From positions 1 to 28,041 of the forward strand of contig JBAYMJ010000017.1 of NCBI GenBank assembly GCA_041663565.1: a stretch of DNA of 28,041 bases, in the 5' to 3' direction. Position 1 is the stretch's first letter; the number at the start of each line of letters is the position of its first letter. Under the pieces are notes generated by a model. That model ran no database searches and was not told the origin of the DNA. It saw nothing but the letters and a program-made list of their open reading frames with translations. Made by a program: the position numbers and the translations under genes. This document shows, piece after piece, positions 1 to 7,318 of the stretch. Source of the DNA: CAINOH01 sp041663565 (lineage in GTDB: Archaea; Micrarchaeota; Micrarchaeia; Norongarragalinales; CAINOH01).

Positions 1-636
1 AAGCGCTGCAGGCTTGACGACTACGAAGTCATAGTGGTTGACAAGTTCAGCCCCGACAGGACCGTCGAGATTGCGGAAAGGAACGGTGCAAGGGTGCTTA
101 GCCGCAACCTGTGCCTTGGAGACTCGCGCACGGCCGGACTCAAGGCTGCGAAGGGGCGGATTGTCGCCTCGCTTGATGCCGACTCGATTCTTTGCAACGG
201 CTGGCTTGACATCGTGAAGAGGGACTTCGAGATGATTGACGGCTTGCAGGCGCTGGGCGGCCCCAGCTACTACGGCAGCGTGCTCTACGACACGCTTTCG
301 GTCGCGACCCAGCTGCAGAACCACCTTTTGCCACTCACCGGGTTTGCGTTCATCCCCGGAAACAACTCCGCCTTCGACCGCAAAAACCTTCTCAGGCTGG
401 GCGGCTGGAACGGCAAGTACCAGGAGGAAGTGGACCTTTCCCTGCGGCTCTATGAGAGCAAGGCGAAGATATTCTACGACTGGGACCTGAAGGTCCAGCT
501 TTCGGACCGCAGGTTCAAGCAGGTCGGGTTTGCGCCCACGGTCTACCAGTGGGTCAAGGACAACGTGGACGTAATCCGCCGCAAGGAGCGCGACCGGAAC
601 GGCTACTCCGAATGGAGAAAGGCAAAGCAGAAGTGA
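1..636 (+). CDS. Glycosyltransferase family 2, 5'-truncated by window edge
   Basis: The reading frame is open from the first base, so the N-terminus, which should hold the start of the GT-A fold, lies outside the window. Visible in order are a VIVVDKFSPDRT strand-loop (the usual family-2 DxxSxDGT region), a SLDADS metal/nucleotide-binding DxD-type motif near residue 55 of the visible part, and GGWNGKYQEEVDLSLRL, matching the family's catalytic ED-containing segment. No membrane segment follows, so it is probably a soluble or peripheral enzyme moving a sugar from a nucleotide- or lipid-linked donor. Substrate cannot be told. The first in-frame ATG inside the window is at 34, but conserved family sequence precedes it, so it is not the true start. 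It fits with the larger glycan cluster further right, although four unrelated genes lie between. Confidence 0.85.
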   Translation, partial: KRCRLDDYEVIVVDKFSPDRTVEIAERNGARVLSRNLCLGDSRTAGLKAAKGRIVASLDADSILCNGWLDIVKRDFEMIDGLQALGGPSYYGSVLYDTLSVATQLQNHLLPLTGFAFIPGNNSAFDRKNLLRLGGWNGKYQEEVDLSLRLYESKAKIFYDWDLKVQLSDRRFKQVGFAPTVYQWVKDNVDVIRRKERDRNGYSEWRKAKQK

Positions 637-665
637 CTTCTTCAACCTGAGCGCCTGAGAAAAAG

Positions 666-750
666 TGCAGGGAGAGGGATTTGAACCCACGAACCCCTAA
701 GGGAAAGGATCTTGAGTCCTTCGCATTTGACCAGGCTTTGCTATCCCTGC
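666..750 (-). tRNA. tRNA-Leu (anticodon CAA)
   Basis: Read on the minus strand, a 7-bp acceptor stem (GCAGGGA with TCCCTGC) closes a cloverleaf. The anticodon arm AAGGA-CTCAAGA-TCCTT gives anticodon CAA. There is a long variable arm (CCC-TTA-GGG), as expected for type II leucine tRNAs, and a T arm with loop TTCAAAT. The T stem has one T-T mismatch at its second pair. The discriminator base is A and CCA is not encoded. A T-run follows the 3' end. No intron is seen. Confidence 0.93.
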
Positions 751-830
751 ATCCGACTGGTTTGTTGAATTATACTTTATCCACCTAAGGCTAAAAAGGC
801 AGGTGGGTTTCGTTCCGGCTGCCCAAGGTA

Positions 831-840
831 AAATTTAAAA
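831..840 (+). promoter_or_regulatory. TATA-like box for the H1-like gene
   Basis: AAATTTAAAA lies in a G+C-rich background with its centre about 25 nt before an ATG at 860. This is the spacing archaeal TATA boxes keep from the transcription start. It predicts a transcript starting at or very near 860, i.e. one that begins with the small ORF and not with the basic protein. Inferred from sequence only. Confidence 0.45.
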
Positions 841-859
841 ACCCGACCTCGGTATTGTG

Positions 860-922
860 ATGCATTACCTTCCCCAAGGTACAACGGCAGTTCAACCCAT
901 ACGCAAGAGAGTGGCAGAGTGA
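860..922 (+). CDS. Possible leaderless 20-residue upstream ORF
   Basis: An ATG placed about 25 nt after a TATA-like box opens a 20-codon frame (MHYLPQGTTA...KRVAE). Its TGA overlaps the GTG start of the H1-like gene in a GTGA junction, the same arrangement used by acdB-acdA in this window. If real it would be translated from a leaderless mRNA and couple translation of the downstream gene. The peptide resembles nothing I recognise. It could equally be untranslated leader sequence, so confidence is low. Confidence 0.3.
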   Translation: MHYLPQGTTAVQPIRKRVAE

Positions 923-1281
923 AGAAGAAATCAAGGAAAGCCAAAAAGTCGGCAGGCCGCAGGCATCCAAAGAAGGCTGCGAAGCGCGCTGCGAAGAAGT
1001 CGAAGCCATCCAAGAAGGGTTTTCGGAAGGTCAAGCGGCCGGTGAAAAGGAAAGCCGCCAAGAAGGCTTTCAGGAAGTCCAAGACCGCAAGACGGGCCTT
1101 CGGGAAATCCAAAAAGGCGGTGGCAAGGAAGTCCGCAAAAAAGACTTCAAGGCGGCCGGCTGCAAGGAAGGCCAAGGTCGTCGCGCGCAGGCGCGTTCCA
1201 GTTGAGAAGCGGCCGATGTTCGAGGAGGAGTGGTCCGACGAGTGGGAGGACGACGACTCGGACTTTTCCGAAGACGAGTAG
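919..1281 (+). CDS. Lys/Arg-rich histone-H1-like DNA-binding protein with acidic tail
   Basis: A 120-residue protein. Roughly the first 98 residues are made of Lys, Arg, Ala, Ser and Pro in short recurring patterns (KKAAKRAAKK, AFRKSK, AFGKSKK). The last 20 switch abruptly to Glu/Asp (FEEEWSDEWEDDDSDFSEDE). Low-complexity basic tails of this sort occur in eukaryotic linker histones and bacterial Hc1/AlgP-like proteins and coat DNA without sequence specificity. The acidic end could shield the basic part or serve as an exchange/chaperone contact. There is no globular domain, so it is not a typical archaeal histone. The GTG start is chosen because no ATG lies in frame upstream before a stop. It overlaps a possible 20-codon leader ORF. 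The function in chromatin is inferred from composition alone; ribosome or RNA binding is an alternative. Confidence 0.7.
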   Translation: MKKKSRKAKKSAGRRHPKKAAKRAAKKSKPSKKGFRKVKRPVKRKAAKKAFRKSKTARRAFGKSKKAVARKSAKKTSRRPAARKAKVVARRRVPVEKRPMFEEEWSDEWEDDDSDFSEDE

Positions 1282-1295
1282 ATTACGCTTCAGGC

Positions 1296-1331
1296 GGGCG
1301 TTGCAGCAGAAATGCGCCCTAGTCCTTTTTT
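1296..1331 (+). terminator. Hairpin plus T-run after the H1-like gene
   Basis: GGGCG (1296-1300) pairs with CGCCC (1315-1319) over a 14-nt loop and is followed by a run of seven T residues. It lies 15 nt past the stop codon. T-rich tracts alone terminate archaeal transcription, so the T-run is the stronger part of the call. The same T-run/A-T-rich stretch could also serve the promoter of the next gene. Confidence 0.4.
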
Positions 1332-1381
1332 TATTTCCTTCCGAGCCTCTAGTCTTGTGTATCTGGCAAAAGTGCATTCAA

Positions 1382-2566
1382 ATGAAGATAGCGATTACCG
1401 GCGACTTCCATCTCGGGTTCAACCAGGATGCGCTGGCACAGGCGAAAAACGCGCTTGACGCGTGCAGGGACGCCGACGCGATAATCATAGCAGGCGACAT
1501 CTTCGACTCGCGCATCCCGCGCCAGGAGACGCTCAACGAGGCGCTGCAGCTCTTTTCGCAGGCCGCCGAATCGTCCAAGTCCGATGCGGCGGTTTACGAA
1601 CTGGATGCGGACGGGGTCATCACAGGGCTTCCGAATTATCCGCCGATACTTGCGATTGCGGGCACGCACGAGCGCCGCTCCAAGGGCCTTGCAAACCCCA
1701 TACACCTGCTCGATTCGGCGCTGTGTGCGGTGAACGTGCACGGCCGCAGGGTTTGCGTCCAAAAGGCCGAGGAGCAGGTGTGCTTCCAGGCGATGGCCGG
1801 GGTTCCCGAGGAGTTCTCGCGGCAAGTGCTCAAGAAGATGGACTTCAAGCCGGTCGGGGGCGCGTTCAACGTGTTCGTTTTCCACCAGTCGCTTGCGGAG
1901 GCGATGCCTTTCGGCGAGTCGCTTTGCAGTCAGGACCTTCCTGAAGGATTTGACCTTTACATTGACGGCCACATCCACTGGATGGCTGAATTGGTCGAGG
2001 GCAGGAAGCGCATATTCATTCCCGGAAGCACCGTTGTCACGCAGATGCGCAAGAACGAGACGCGAAAAAAGCAGGTCATAATCTTCGACACGCAGACAGG
2101 AACTTACGAAAGCAGGGCTTTCGCCACAAGGCCGTTCCTTTACCGCGACATCATCTTTGAAGACCCGGCCACAAGCGCCGAGGTTGTCACGCAGGTGGAT
2201 GCCGCGCTTTCTGAGATGCTTTCATCAGTCCACTCCCAGACTCCGATAGTCAAGCTCAAGCTTTCAGGAAAGCTCGCCAACGGCCTGGAGTCCAAGGACC
2301 TGGACCTTTCTGCAATAGCCAAGCGCTACGCCGACCGTACGATGCTTCACATCGACCGGGATTTCGAGCGCAGGGACTCGGCGCAGGCCGATGCCGAGGA
2401 ATTGCAGAAGGCGCGAAGCGACCCGCGCGGGGTTCGCGAAATCTCAGTCGAGCTCTTCATCGAGGCCTTAAAGCGCCGCGAAATCGAGCTGACCCACGGC
2501 CAGGCAGAGGAGCTTCTGGATTCACTTTGCGAAGAGGACGCGGCGAGGGCTGCACAGCTTATTTGA
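1382..2566 (+). CDS. Mre11/SbcD-like metallophosphoesterase (DNA repair nuclease type)
   Basis: A 394-residue calcineurin-like phosphoesterase. Motifs in order: GDFHLG (Asp7/His10 region), GDIFD (Asp39 region), GTHE at 94-97, FHQS near 177 and DGHIHW near 200. The layout is that of the Mre11/SbcD nuclease subunit, which processes DNA ends using two Mn ions. The third motif is normally GNHD; here Asn is replaced by Thr and Asp by Glu, which would change a metal ligand. The C-terminal ~150 residues end in a charged helical stretch (RREIELTHGQAEELLDSL) like the region that contacts Rad50, but no Rad50 gene lies in the window. The ATG at 1382 is chosen over upstream in-frame codons because MKIAITGDFH starts directly with the first beta strand. 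A role in double-strand-break repair is inferred from family membership. Confidence 0.75.
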   Translation: MKIAITGDFHLGFNQDALAQAKNALDACRDADAIIIAGDIFDSRIPRQETLNEALQLFSQAAESSKSDAAVYELDADGVITGLPNYPPILAIAGTHERRSKGLANPIHLLDSALCAVNVHGRRVCVQKAEEQVCFQAMAGVPEEFSRQVLKKMDFKPVGGAFNVFVFHQSLAEAMPFGESLCSQDLPEGFDLYIDGHIHWMAELVEGRKRIFIPGSTVVTQMRKNETRKKQVIIFDTQTGTYESRAFATRPFLYRDIIFEDPATSAEVVTQVDAALSEMLSSVHSQTPIVKLKLSGKLANGLESKDLDLSAIAKRYADRTMLHIDRDFERRDSAQADAEELQKARSDPRGVREISVELFIEALKRREIELTHGQAEELLDSLCEEDAARAAQLI

Positions 2567-2578
2567 AAACTAAGAACC

Positions 2579-3979
2579 CTAAAGCAGTCCAAGAAGCGCC
2601 GCCATCGTCCTCGCGGCCCTTCGCGGGTCGTTGAACTCGGCGATGCCGTGCTCAACCAAAAGCTTAGAGCCCGGTCGGGTGAACCTTCCGCCCATGAACA
2701 CGCAGCAAATGGGCTTGTCGGGGAACTTCTTCTTCGCCTCAATCACAATCTTTGCATCCTCAACGGTGTCGGTCATGGTCTGCAAAGTCTGGATTACTAT
2801 GACTGCGCCTATGTACTCGGTTGACATCAGCGTGTCAACAGCCGACTTGTAGCGTTCGGGGAGCGCGTCGCCGACCAGGTCGAGCGGGTTCCTTCGCGAG
2901 TACGCCTTGTGCATCCCCTTGCTTTCCAAGGTCGCAAGCGTGTCCTCGGTAAGCTCCGCCAACTTGATTCCATTCTCCTCGCAATAATCCGCGCAAAGCA
3001 CTCCCGCTCCTCCGCCGTTCGTGATTATCGCGACGCTGTTGTGGCCGCTCCTCTTCTGGCTTGCAAGCGCGCCTGCAAATTCGAACATCTCCTCGAAGTC
3101 GTTCGCAATCACTACCCCGCACTGCCTGCAAGCTGCCTTCCACACGCGGTAGGAGCCGACAAGCGCGCCCGTGTGCGCGCCAGCGGACTTGGTGCCTGCT
3201 GCCCCGCGGCCTGCCTTGAGCAGCACAATCGGTTTTGTCTTCGAGACACGCCTGCACACTTCCATGAACCTGCGGCCGTCCTTCAATCCTTCCAAGTAAA
3301 CTGCGATTGCCTTGGTGTGCGGGTCAGTTTCGCACCACTCTATGAAATCAGTAGTGTCAAGCTGCGCTGAGTTTCCAACGCTTACAAGCAGGCTGAACTT
3401 GAACCTGTTTTCGATTGCCCAGTCGATGACGCTGTCCGAAAGCGCGCCGCTTTGCGAGATGAACGCGACCTCGCCGTCCTTTGGCGCGGCAAGGGCAAAC
3501 GATGCGTTGAGCGATTCCGGCGGCCGGATGATTCCAAGGCAGTTGGGCCCAAGCAAAGTCATTCCATACTTGTCCGCCTCGGCAACAAGCTGTTCCTGCA
3601 GCAGCCTCCCCTGGCTGCCAGTTTCCGCAAACCCCGCAGTAGTGACGACGATTCCCCTGACTTTTTTCTGGCCGCACTCGCGAACCACTTGCAGCACCGC
3701 AGCTGCAGGCACGCAGATTACCGCAAGGTCAACCTCTTCTGGAATATCGTGCACGCTCGGGTAGCACTTCTTCCCAAGGACGCTGTCATGATGCGGGTTG
3801 ACCGGGTATACTTTTCCGGGGAAAGGCTTCGCCCCGCCGACTTCGAACACCGAGCCGTAAAGCAGGCTCTTGAGCACTCCCTGGCCCACCGATGCGGGGT
3901 CAGTTGACGCCCCGATTACCGCGACTGAGGAGGGCTTGACGAGCTGGTCGATGCGGGTCCTGTCAAAAGCCATAATCAC
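2579..3979 (-). CDS. acdA: ADP-forming acyl/acetyl-CoA synthetase, alpha subunit
   Basis: A 466-residue alpha subunit of the NDP-forming acyl-CoA synthetase family. The enzyme converts acyl-CoA + ADP + phosphate into acid + ATP + CoA, giving substrate-level ATP in fermenting archaea. Visible: an N-terminal CoA-binding Rossmann domain (SSVAVIGASTDP, near residues 17-28), GPNCLGI near 144, SQSGAL near 175, and SAGAHTGALVGS around 265-276, with His269 matching the histidine that is transiently phosphorylated. The C-terminal part is the second ligase domain. The GTG at 3979 overlaps the TGA of acdB (GTGA); an ATG two codons later is the alternative start. The order beta then alpha with a 4-nt overlap indicates one translationally coupled operon. 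The substrate (acetyl-, branched or aryl-acyl-CoA) cannot be read from the sequence. Confidence 0.93.
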   Translation of the reverse strand: MIMAFDRTRIDQLVKPSSVAVIGASTDPASVGQGVLKSLLYGSVFEVGGAKPFPGKVYPVNPHHDSVLGKKCYPSVHDIPEEVDLAVICVPAAAVLQVVRECGQKKVRGIVVTTAGFAETGSQGRLLQEQLVAEADKYGMTLLGPNCLGIIRPPESLNASFALAAPKDGEVAFISQSGALSDSVIDWAIENRFKFSLLVSVGNSAQLDTTDFIEWCETDPHTKAIAVYLEGLKDGRRFMEVCRRVSKTKPIVLLKAGRGAAGTKSAGAHTGALVGSYRVWKAACRQCGVVIANDFEEMFEFAGALASQKRSGHNSVAIITNGGGAGVLCADYCEENGIKLAELTEDTLATLESKGMHKAYSRRNPLDLVGDALPERYKSAVDTLMSTEYIGAVIVIQTLQTMTDTVEDAKIVIEAKKKFPDKPICCVFMGGRFTRPGSKLLVEHGIAEFNDPRRAARTMAALLGLL

Positions 3980-4650
3980 AATCCCTTCTTTCCCTCAAGC
4001 AGTATGCGCGCGTCAACCGCATAGCAGCCTTCAGGAGTCGCAATCGCCGGGTTCAGGTCCATCTCGGTTATCTGCGGGTTCTCCTCGACCATCCTCGATG
4101 CGTTCACAAGAAGTTTTGCAGTCGCGTCCAGGCTTGCACGGATTCCCCGAAAGCCGTCGGCCGTAAAGAAGGCGGCAGCCTTGGTCTCCAGAAGCATCGC
4201 CTTGGCGTGCTCGGCGTCCAGCGGGCACACCCTGACCGAGAAGTCGGCCGTAAGCTCGACGTACACCCCGCCCATCCCGAACATCAGGGTCTGTCCGAAC
4301 ACGTCGTCCTTTTTCGAGCCGACTATGAACTCAACTCCCTTGGCCTGTTCCTGTATCACGAAGCACTCCAGCGGGATTCCGGAGGCGCGTTGGTAGAGCG
4401 CGTTGAACGCCTGCTTGGCTTCCTTTGCCGTGTGCAGTCCGGTGACCACGAGGCTCTTTTCGGTCTTGTGCCCCGCATCAACGGGGATTGCCTTGACGAC
4501 AAGCGGGTAGCGCATCCTGTCTGCGATGGCGTAGTCGAACTGCTCCGCAGTGCGCACAAGCACCTGGACGGGAGTCTCGATGCCGTAGGCCTCAAGGAGC
4601 GAAAGCGACTGCTTGTACCCGAGTGCCTCTGCCATGGGAATCGAATACAT
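3976..4650 (-). CDS. acdB: ADP-forming acyl/acetyl-CoA synthetase, beta subunit (ATP-grasp)
   Basis: A 224-residue ATP-grasp protein, the nucleotide-binding partner of the alpha subunit encoded directly downstream. Recognisable elements are LEAYGI near the N-terminus, YPLVVKAIPVDAGHKTEKSL (the lysine and histidine region of the ATP-grasp fold), FGMGGVYVEL and the C-terminal TEMDLNP. The size matches stand-alone beta subunits of archaeal two-subunit enzymes. The ATG at 4650 (MYSIPMAEALG) is preferred because the 28 residues that could precede it have no family-like content. The last base of the TGA is not shared by chance: the stop overlaps the GTG of acdA. The gene diverges from the beta-CASP nuclease gene across an A/T-rich 180-bp gap. 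Confidence 0.92.
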   Translation of the reverse strand: MYSIPMAEALGYKQSLSLLEAYGIETPVQVLVRTAEQFDYAIADRMRYPLVVKAIPVDAGHKTEKSLVVTGLHTAKEAKQAFNALYQRASGIPLECFVIQEQAKGVEFIVGSKKDDVFGQTLMFGMGGVYVELTADFSVRVCPLDAEHAKAMLLETKAAAFFTADGFRGIRASLDATAKLLVNASRMVEENPQITEMDLNPAIATPEGCYAVDARILLEGKKGL

Positions 4651-4829
4651 TATTTTGGCTGCGTAAAAAAGCCTGCCGGATTGGAATAAAGGAGGCGATA
4701 TTGGGTATTGCTGCTTGAAAGGTTCGGCACGCATTCGGGTTTTGGCCTTCGCAGTCCCATTCCATCCATTTTTATTTTTGCATTCCGTTTAGACTTTGCA
4801 TTTCTTTTAGAATACGGAATTGATACACT

Positions 4830-6104
4830 TTGAGACTTGAATTCTTGGGCGCAGCTAAGGAAGTCGGCCGCAGCTGCGTGCGCGTGAACACCGGCGAACT
4901 GGAAATCCTCCTTGATGCGGGCATAAAGTTCGCGGGAAGGAACACGCAATACCCCGAGCCGGAGCCGAGGCGTGCCGACGCGGTCGTTGTTTCGCACTGC
5001 CACCTTGACCATTCGGGGTTCCTGCCGCGCTTCTTTGCGTCGAACAACAGCAAGACGCCCTACATGTGCACGCCCCCGTCGGAACCGCTCATCAACTTCC
5101 TTCTGCAGGACACCATAAAGATTATGGAGTCGAAGAAGCAGAAGCCGTACTTCGGCGCAAGGGACCTGCGCAACCTCCCGCGTTTCTGCCACCCGATGGC
5201 GTACCGGAAGCCCTACGAGTTCTTCGAGGGCACCGAGTTGGAGCTTTTGGACGCGGGCCACGTGCTTGGGAGCGCGCAGGCGCTCATCCGGCCCAAGGGA
5301 AGGGGAAAGCCCCTGCTTTATTCAGGCGACATCAAGCTCACGCAGAGCAAGATGCACCTTGGAGCCGACATCCCCACAGGCGAGATAGGCACGCTTCTTG
5401 TGGAAAGCACCTATGCGCTCCGCGAGCACCCCGACAGGCCTACGCTTGAGCGGCAGTTCTGCGCCGACCTGAAGAACGCGCTCGCCGACGGGTTCTCCGT
5501 GCTCGTGCCCTCGTTTGCGGTGGGCCGCACGCAGGAGATGCTGATGATACTTCACGACAACAACGTCCGCGCCCAGGTCTACCTGGACGGGATGGCCCAG
5601 TCAGCCACCCAGCTTGCGATGGACTACTCTTCCTATATGCGCGACGCGCGCTCCTTCCACGAGGCGGTGAAGATGGTGCACTTCGTGTCCGAGGAAAAGC
5701 GCAAAAAGATAGGCGAGAACTCGCCCTGCATCATAGTCGCAACTGCCGGGATGCTCGAAGGCGGCCCCATATTGTCCTACATAAAGCGGCTCTCAAAGAC
5801 CAGAAAGCTCAAGATATTCCTGACTGGCTTCCAGGTGCCGGGCACCAACGGACGGAAACTGGTGGAGACCGGAGTGCTGAGAATCGACGGCAAGCCGTTC
5901 AAGGTCAACGCCGAGGTTCGCACCTACGACTTCTCCGCCCACGCGGGCCGCGACGAGCTTTTCGACTACGTCGAGCAGATAAACCCGGAGAAGGTGTTCT
6001 GTATGCACGGCGAGGCGGAGTCCTGCTTCACCTTTGCCGAGCAGCTCAAGCAGCGCGGCTTCGACGCAGTCGCACCAGAGCCGGGCAGCGTGCACGAAGT
6101 CTGA
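4830..6104 (+). CDS. Beta-CASP metallo-beta-lactamase ribonuclease (aCPSF2-like)
   Basis: A 424-residue nuclease of the beta-CASP family, which cuts and trims RNA; archaeal members act in mRNA 3'-end formation and decay. Metal motif II is HCHLDHSG (His56, His58, Asp60, His61), followed by AGHVLGSAQ (His144), YSGDIK (Asp167), motif A ESTYA (Glu192), the VPSFAVGRTQE segment, ATAGMLEGGP, motif B FSAHAGRDEL and a C-terminal MHGE. The N-terminal KH domains of aCPSF1 are absent, so it is the short aCPSF2 type. The start appears to be TTG at 4830, giving MRLEFLGAAKEVGRS. The family fold begins at once, and no ATG or GTG lies suitably in frame. A TTTTA box about 24 nt upstream suggests a leaderless transcript. 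Confidence 0.9.
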   Translation: MRLEFLGAAKEVGRSCVRVNTGELEILLDAGIKFAGRNTQYPEPEPRRADAVVVSHCHLDHSGFLPRFFASNNSKTPYMCTPPSEPLINFLLQDTIKIMESKKQKPYFGARDLRNLPRFCHPMAYRKPYEFFEGTELELLDAGHVLGSAQALIRPKGRGKPLLYSGDIKLTQSKMHLGADIPTGEIGTLLVESTYALREHPDRPTLERQFCADLKNALADGFSVLVPSFAVGRTQEMLMILHDNNVRAQVYLDGMAQSATQLAMDYSSYMRDARSFHEAVKMVHFVSEEKRKKIGENSPCIIVATAGMLEGGPILSYIKRLSKTRKLKIFLTGFQVPGTNGRKLVETGVLRIDGKPFKVNAEVRTYDFSAHAGRDELFDYVEQINPEKVFCMHGEAESCFTFAEQLKQRGFDAVAPEPGSVHEV

Positions 6105-6120
6105 TTGCCGCCGCTGCCTT

Positions 6121-6140
6121 CCGGCACTCTAAAAAGCCGG
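6121..6140. terminator. Short hairpin after the beta-CASP gene
   Basis: CCGGC and GCCGG pair over a ten-base A-rich loop, 17 nt past the stop codon of the nuclease gene. There is no strong T-run after it, so its action as a terminator is uncertain. It separates the nuclease gene from the glycan cluster. Confidence 0.25.
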
Positions 6141-6169
6141 CTGAATCAACATATTTTCCGTTGATACCT

Positions 6170-7318
6170 ATGAGAGTAGGGTTCTTTTCAGACACTTACT
6201 ATCCCAATGTCGACGGCGTGGTGAGCGCGATGATGACCTACCGCCGCGAGCTTGAGCGCCGCGGTGACAAGGTGTACATCTTCTCAGCAAGGCCGGCCGG
6301 TGCGGACACCTCGGACAAGTCCGTGTATTTTTACGATTCAGTCGTCTTTCCGCCTTACCCGCAGTACAGGCTCGCGATATTCCCGTACATGCTCACCGCC
6401 CGTGCGAGGAAGGCAAAGCTTGACTTGGTACACAGCCACGCAATCACCACGATGGGCCTTGCGTCAATCAAGGCCGCGCGCGACCTGAAGGTCCCGCTTG
6501 TCGGCACGTTCCACACCATGATTCCTATTGCCGCGAAGTATTACACGCGAAAGAACCCCGTTGCGCGCTTTCTTGCGGACAAGCTCCTGTGGGGCTCGAT
6601 AAAGGCGTTCTACGGCCCTTTCCAGGTGGTCACCGCGCCGACGCAGGTCGTCTGCGACATCCTGCAGGCGCACGGCATAGAGAAGACGTTCCGGGTCCCC
6701 AACGGGGTTGACACCGAGCGCTTCTCCCCAAAGGTAGACCCGATGCCGGTCCGAAAAATCCTGGGCATCAAGCCCGGCGAGAGGGTGATAGTCTCGGCTG
6801 GCCGGATGAGCTTTGAAAAGAACGTCAACACCATAGTCCACGCGTGCAAGGAGCTTGAGAAGGACGGCGAGGACTTCCGGCTCGTAATCACCGGTGACGG
6901 CCCGGCGTTCGGCTCGATAAGGAAGCTCGTGTCCGAGCTGGGGCTTTCCGACCGCACAGTGATGCCGGGTTTTTGCAGGCCGTACGAGCTTCCCTTCTAC
7001 TACGCCGCAGCGGACGTATTCGTGACCGCCTCGACCTTCGAGACGCAGGGCCTTGCGATGCTTGAGGCGATGTCCTGCGGAAAGCCTGTTGTCGGCGCGG
7101 ACAGCCTCGCGATACCGGAGACGGTGAAGGACAACTACAACGGCTACCTTTTCGAGCCGCTCGATTCGTCCGATTGTGCTGCCAAGCTTTCCAAGGCAAT
7201 CAACGCCTCGCCCGCACGGAAAGCGGCGATGTCAAAGGCCGCTCGCAGGACCGCGGAGGGGCTCTCCGTGGAAAAGAGCACCGACAGGCTCCTGGAAGCC
7301 TATTCGCTGGTGATGTAA
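6170..7318 (+). CDS. Glycosyltransferase family 4
   Basis: A 382-residue GT-B glycosyltransferase. The N-terminal domain begins MRVGFFSDTYYPNVDG, typical of retaining family-4 enzymes acting on lipid-linked acceptors. The middle has the VPNGVDTERF linker. The C-terminal donor-binding domain shows SAGRMSFEKNV and the E-x7-E motif in ETQGLAMLE, where the two glutamates hold the nucleotide-sugar. The ATG at 6170 is preferred to the TTG three codons upstream because the fold starts there. It is the first gene of a three-gene plus-strand run: its TAA abuts the ATG of the membrane protein. It probably adds a hexose or mannose-like sugar to a glycolipid or surface polysaccharide at the inner membrane face; the substrate is not determinable. 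Confidence 0.9.
   Translation: MRVGFFSDTYYPNVDGVVSAMMTYRRELERRGDKVYIFSARPAGADTSDKSVYFYDSVVFPPYPQYRLAIFPYMLTARARKAKLDLVHSHAITTMGLASIKAARDLKVPLVGTFHTMIPIAAKYYTRKNPVARFLADKLLWGSIKAFYGPFQVVTAPTQVVCDILQAHGIEKTFRVPNGVDTERFSPKVDPMPVRKILGIKPGERVIVSAGRMSFEKNVNTIVHACKELEKDGEDFRLVITGDGPAFGSIRKLVSELGLSDRTVMPGFCRPYELPFYYAAADVFVTASTFETQGLAMLEAMSCGKPVVGADSLAIPETVKDNYNGYLFEPLDSSDCAAKLSKAINASPARKAAMSKAARRTAEGLSVEKSTDRLLEAYSLVM

Noticed and set aside
777..1175. Long minus-strand open frame rich in Phe, Leu and Ala
   Set aside because: It is the antisense image of the Lys/Arg-rich gene: AAG/AAA codons read backwards give Phe/Leu. No start signal or family match.
1349..1978. 209-codon minus-strand frame over the Mre11-like gene
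   Set aside because: Shadow of a G+C-rich coding sequence; composition is Arg/Val/Leu-heavy with no motif.
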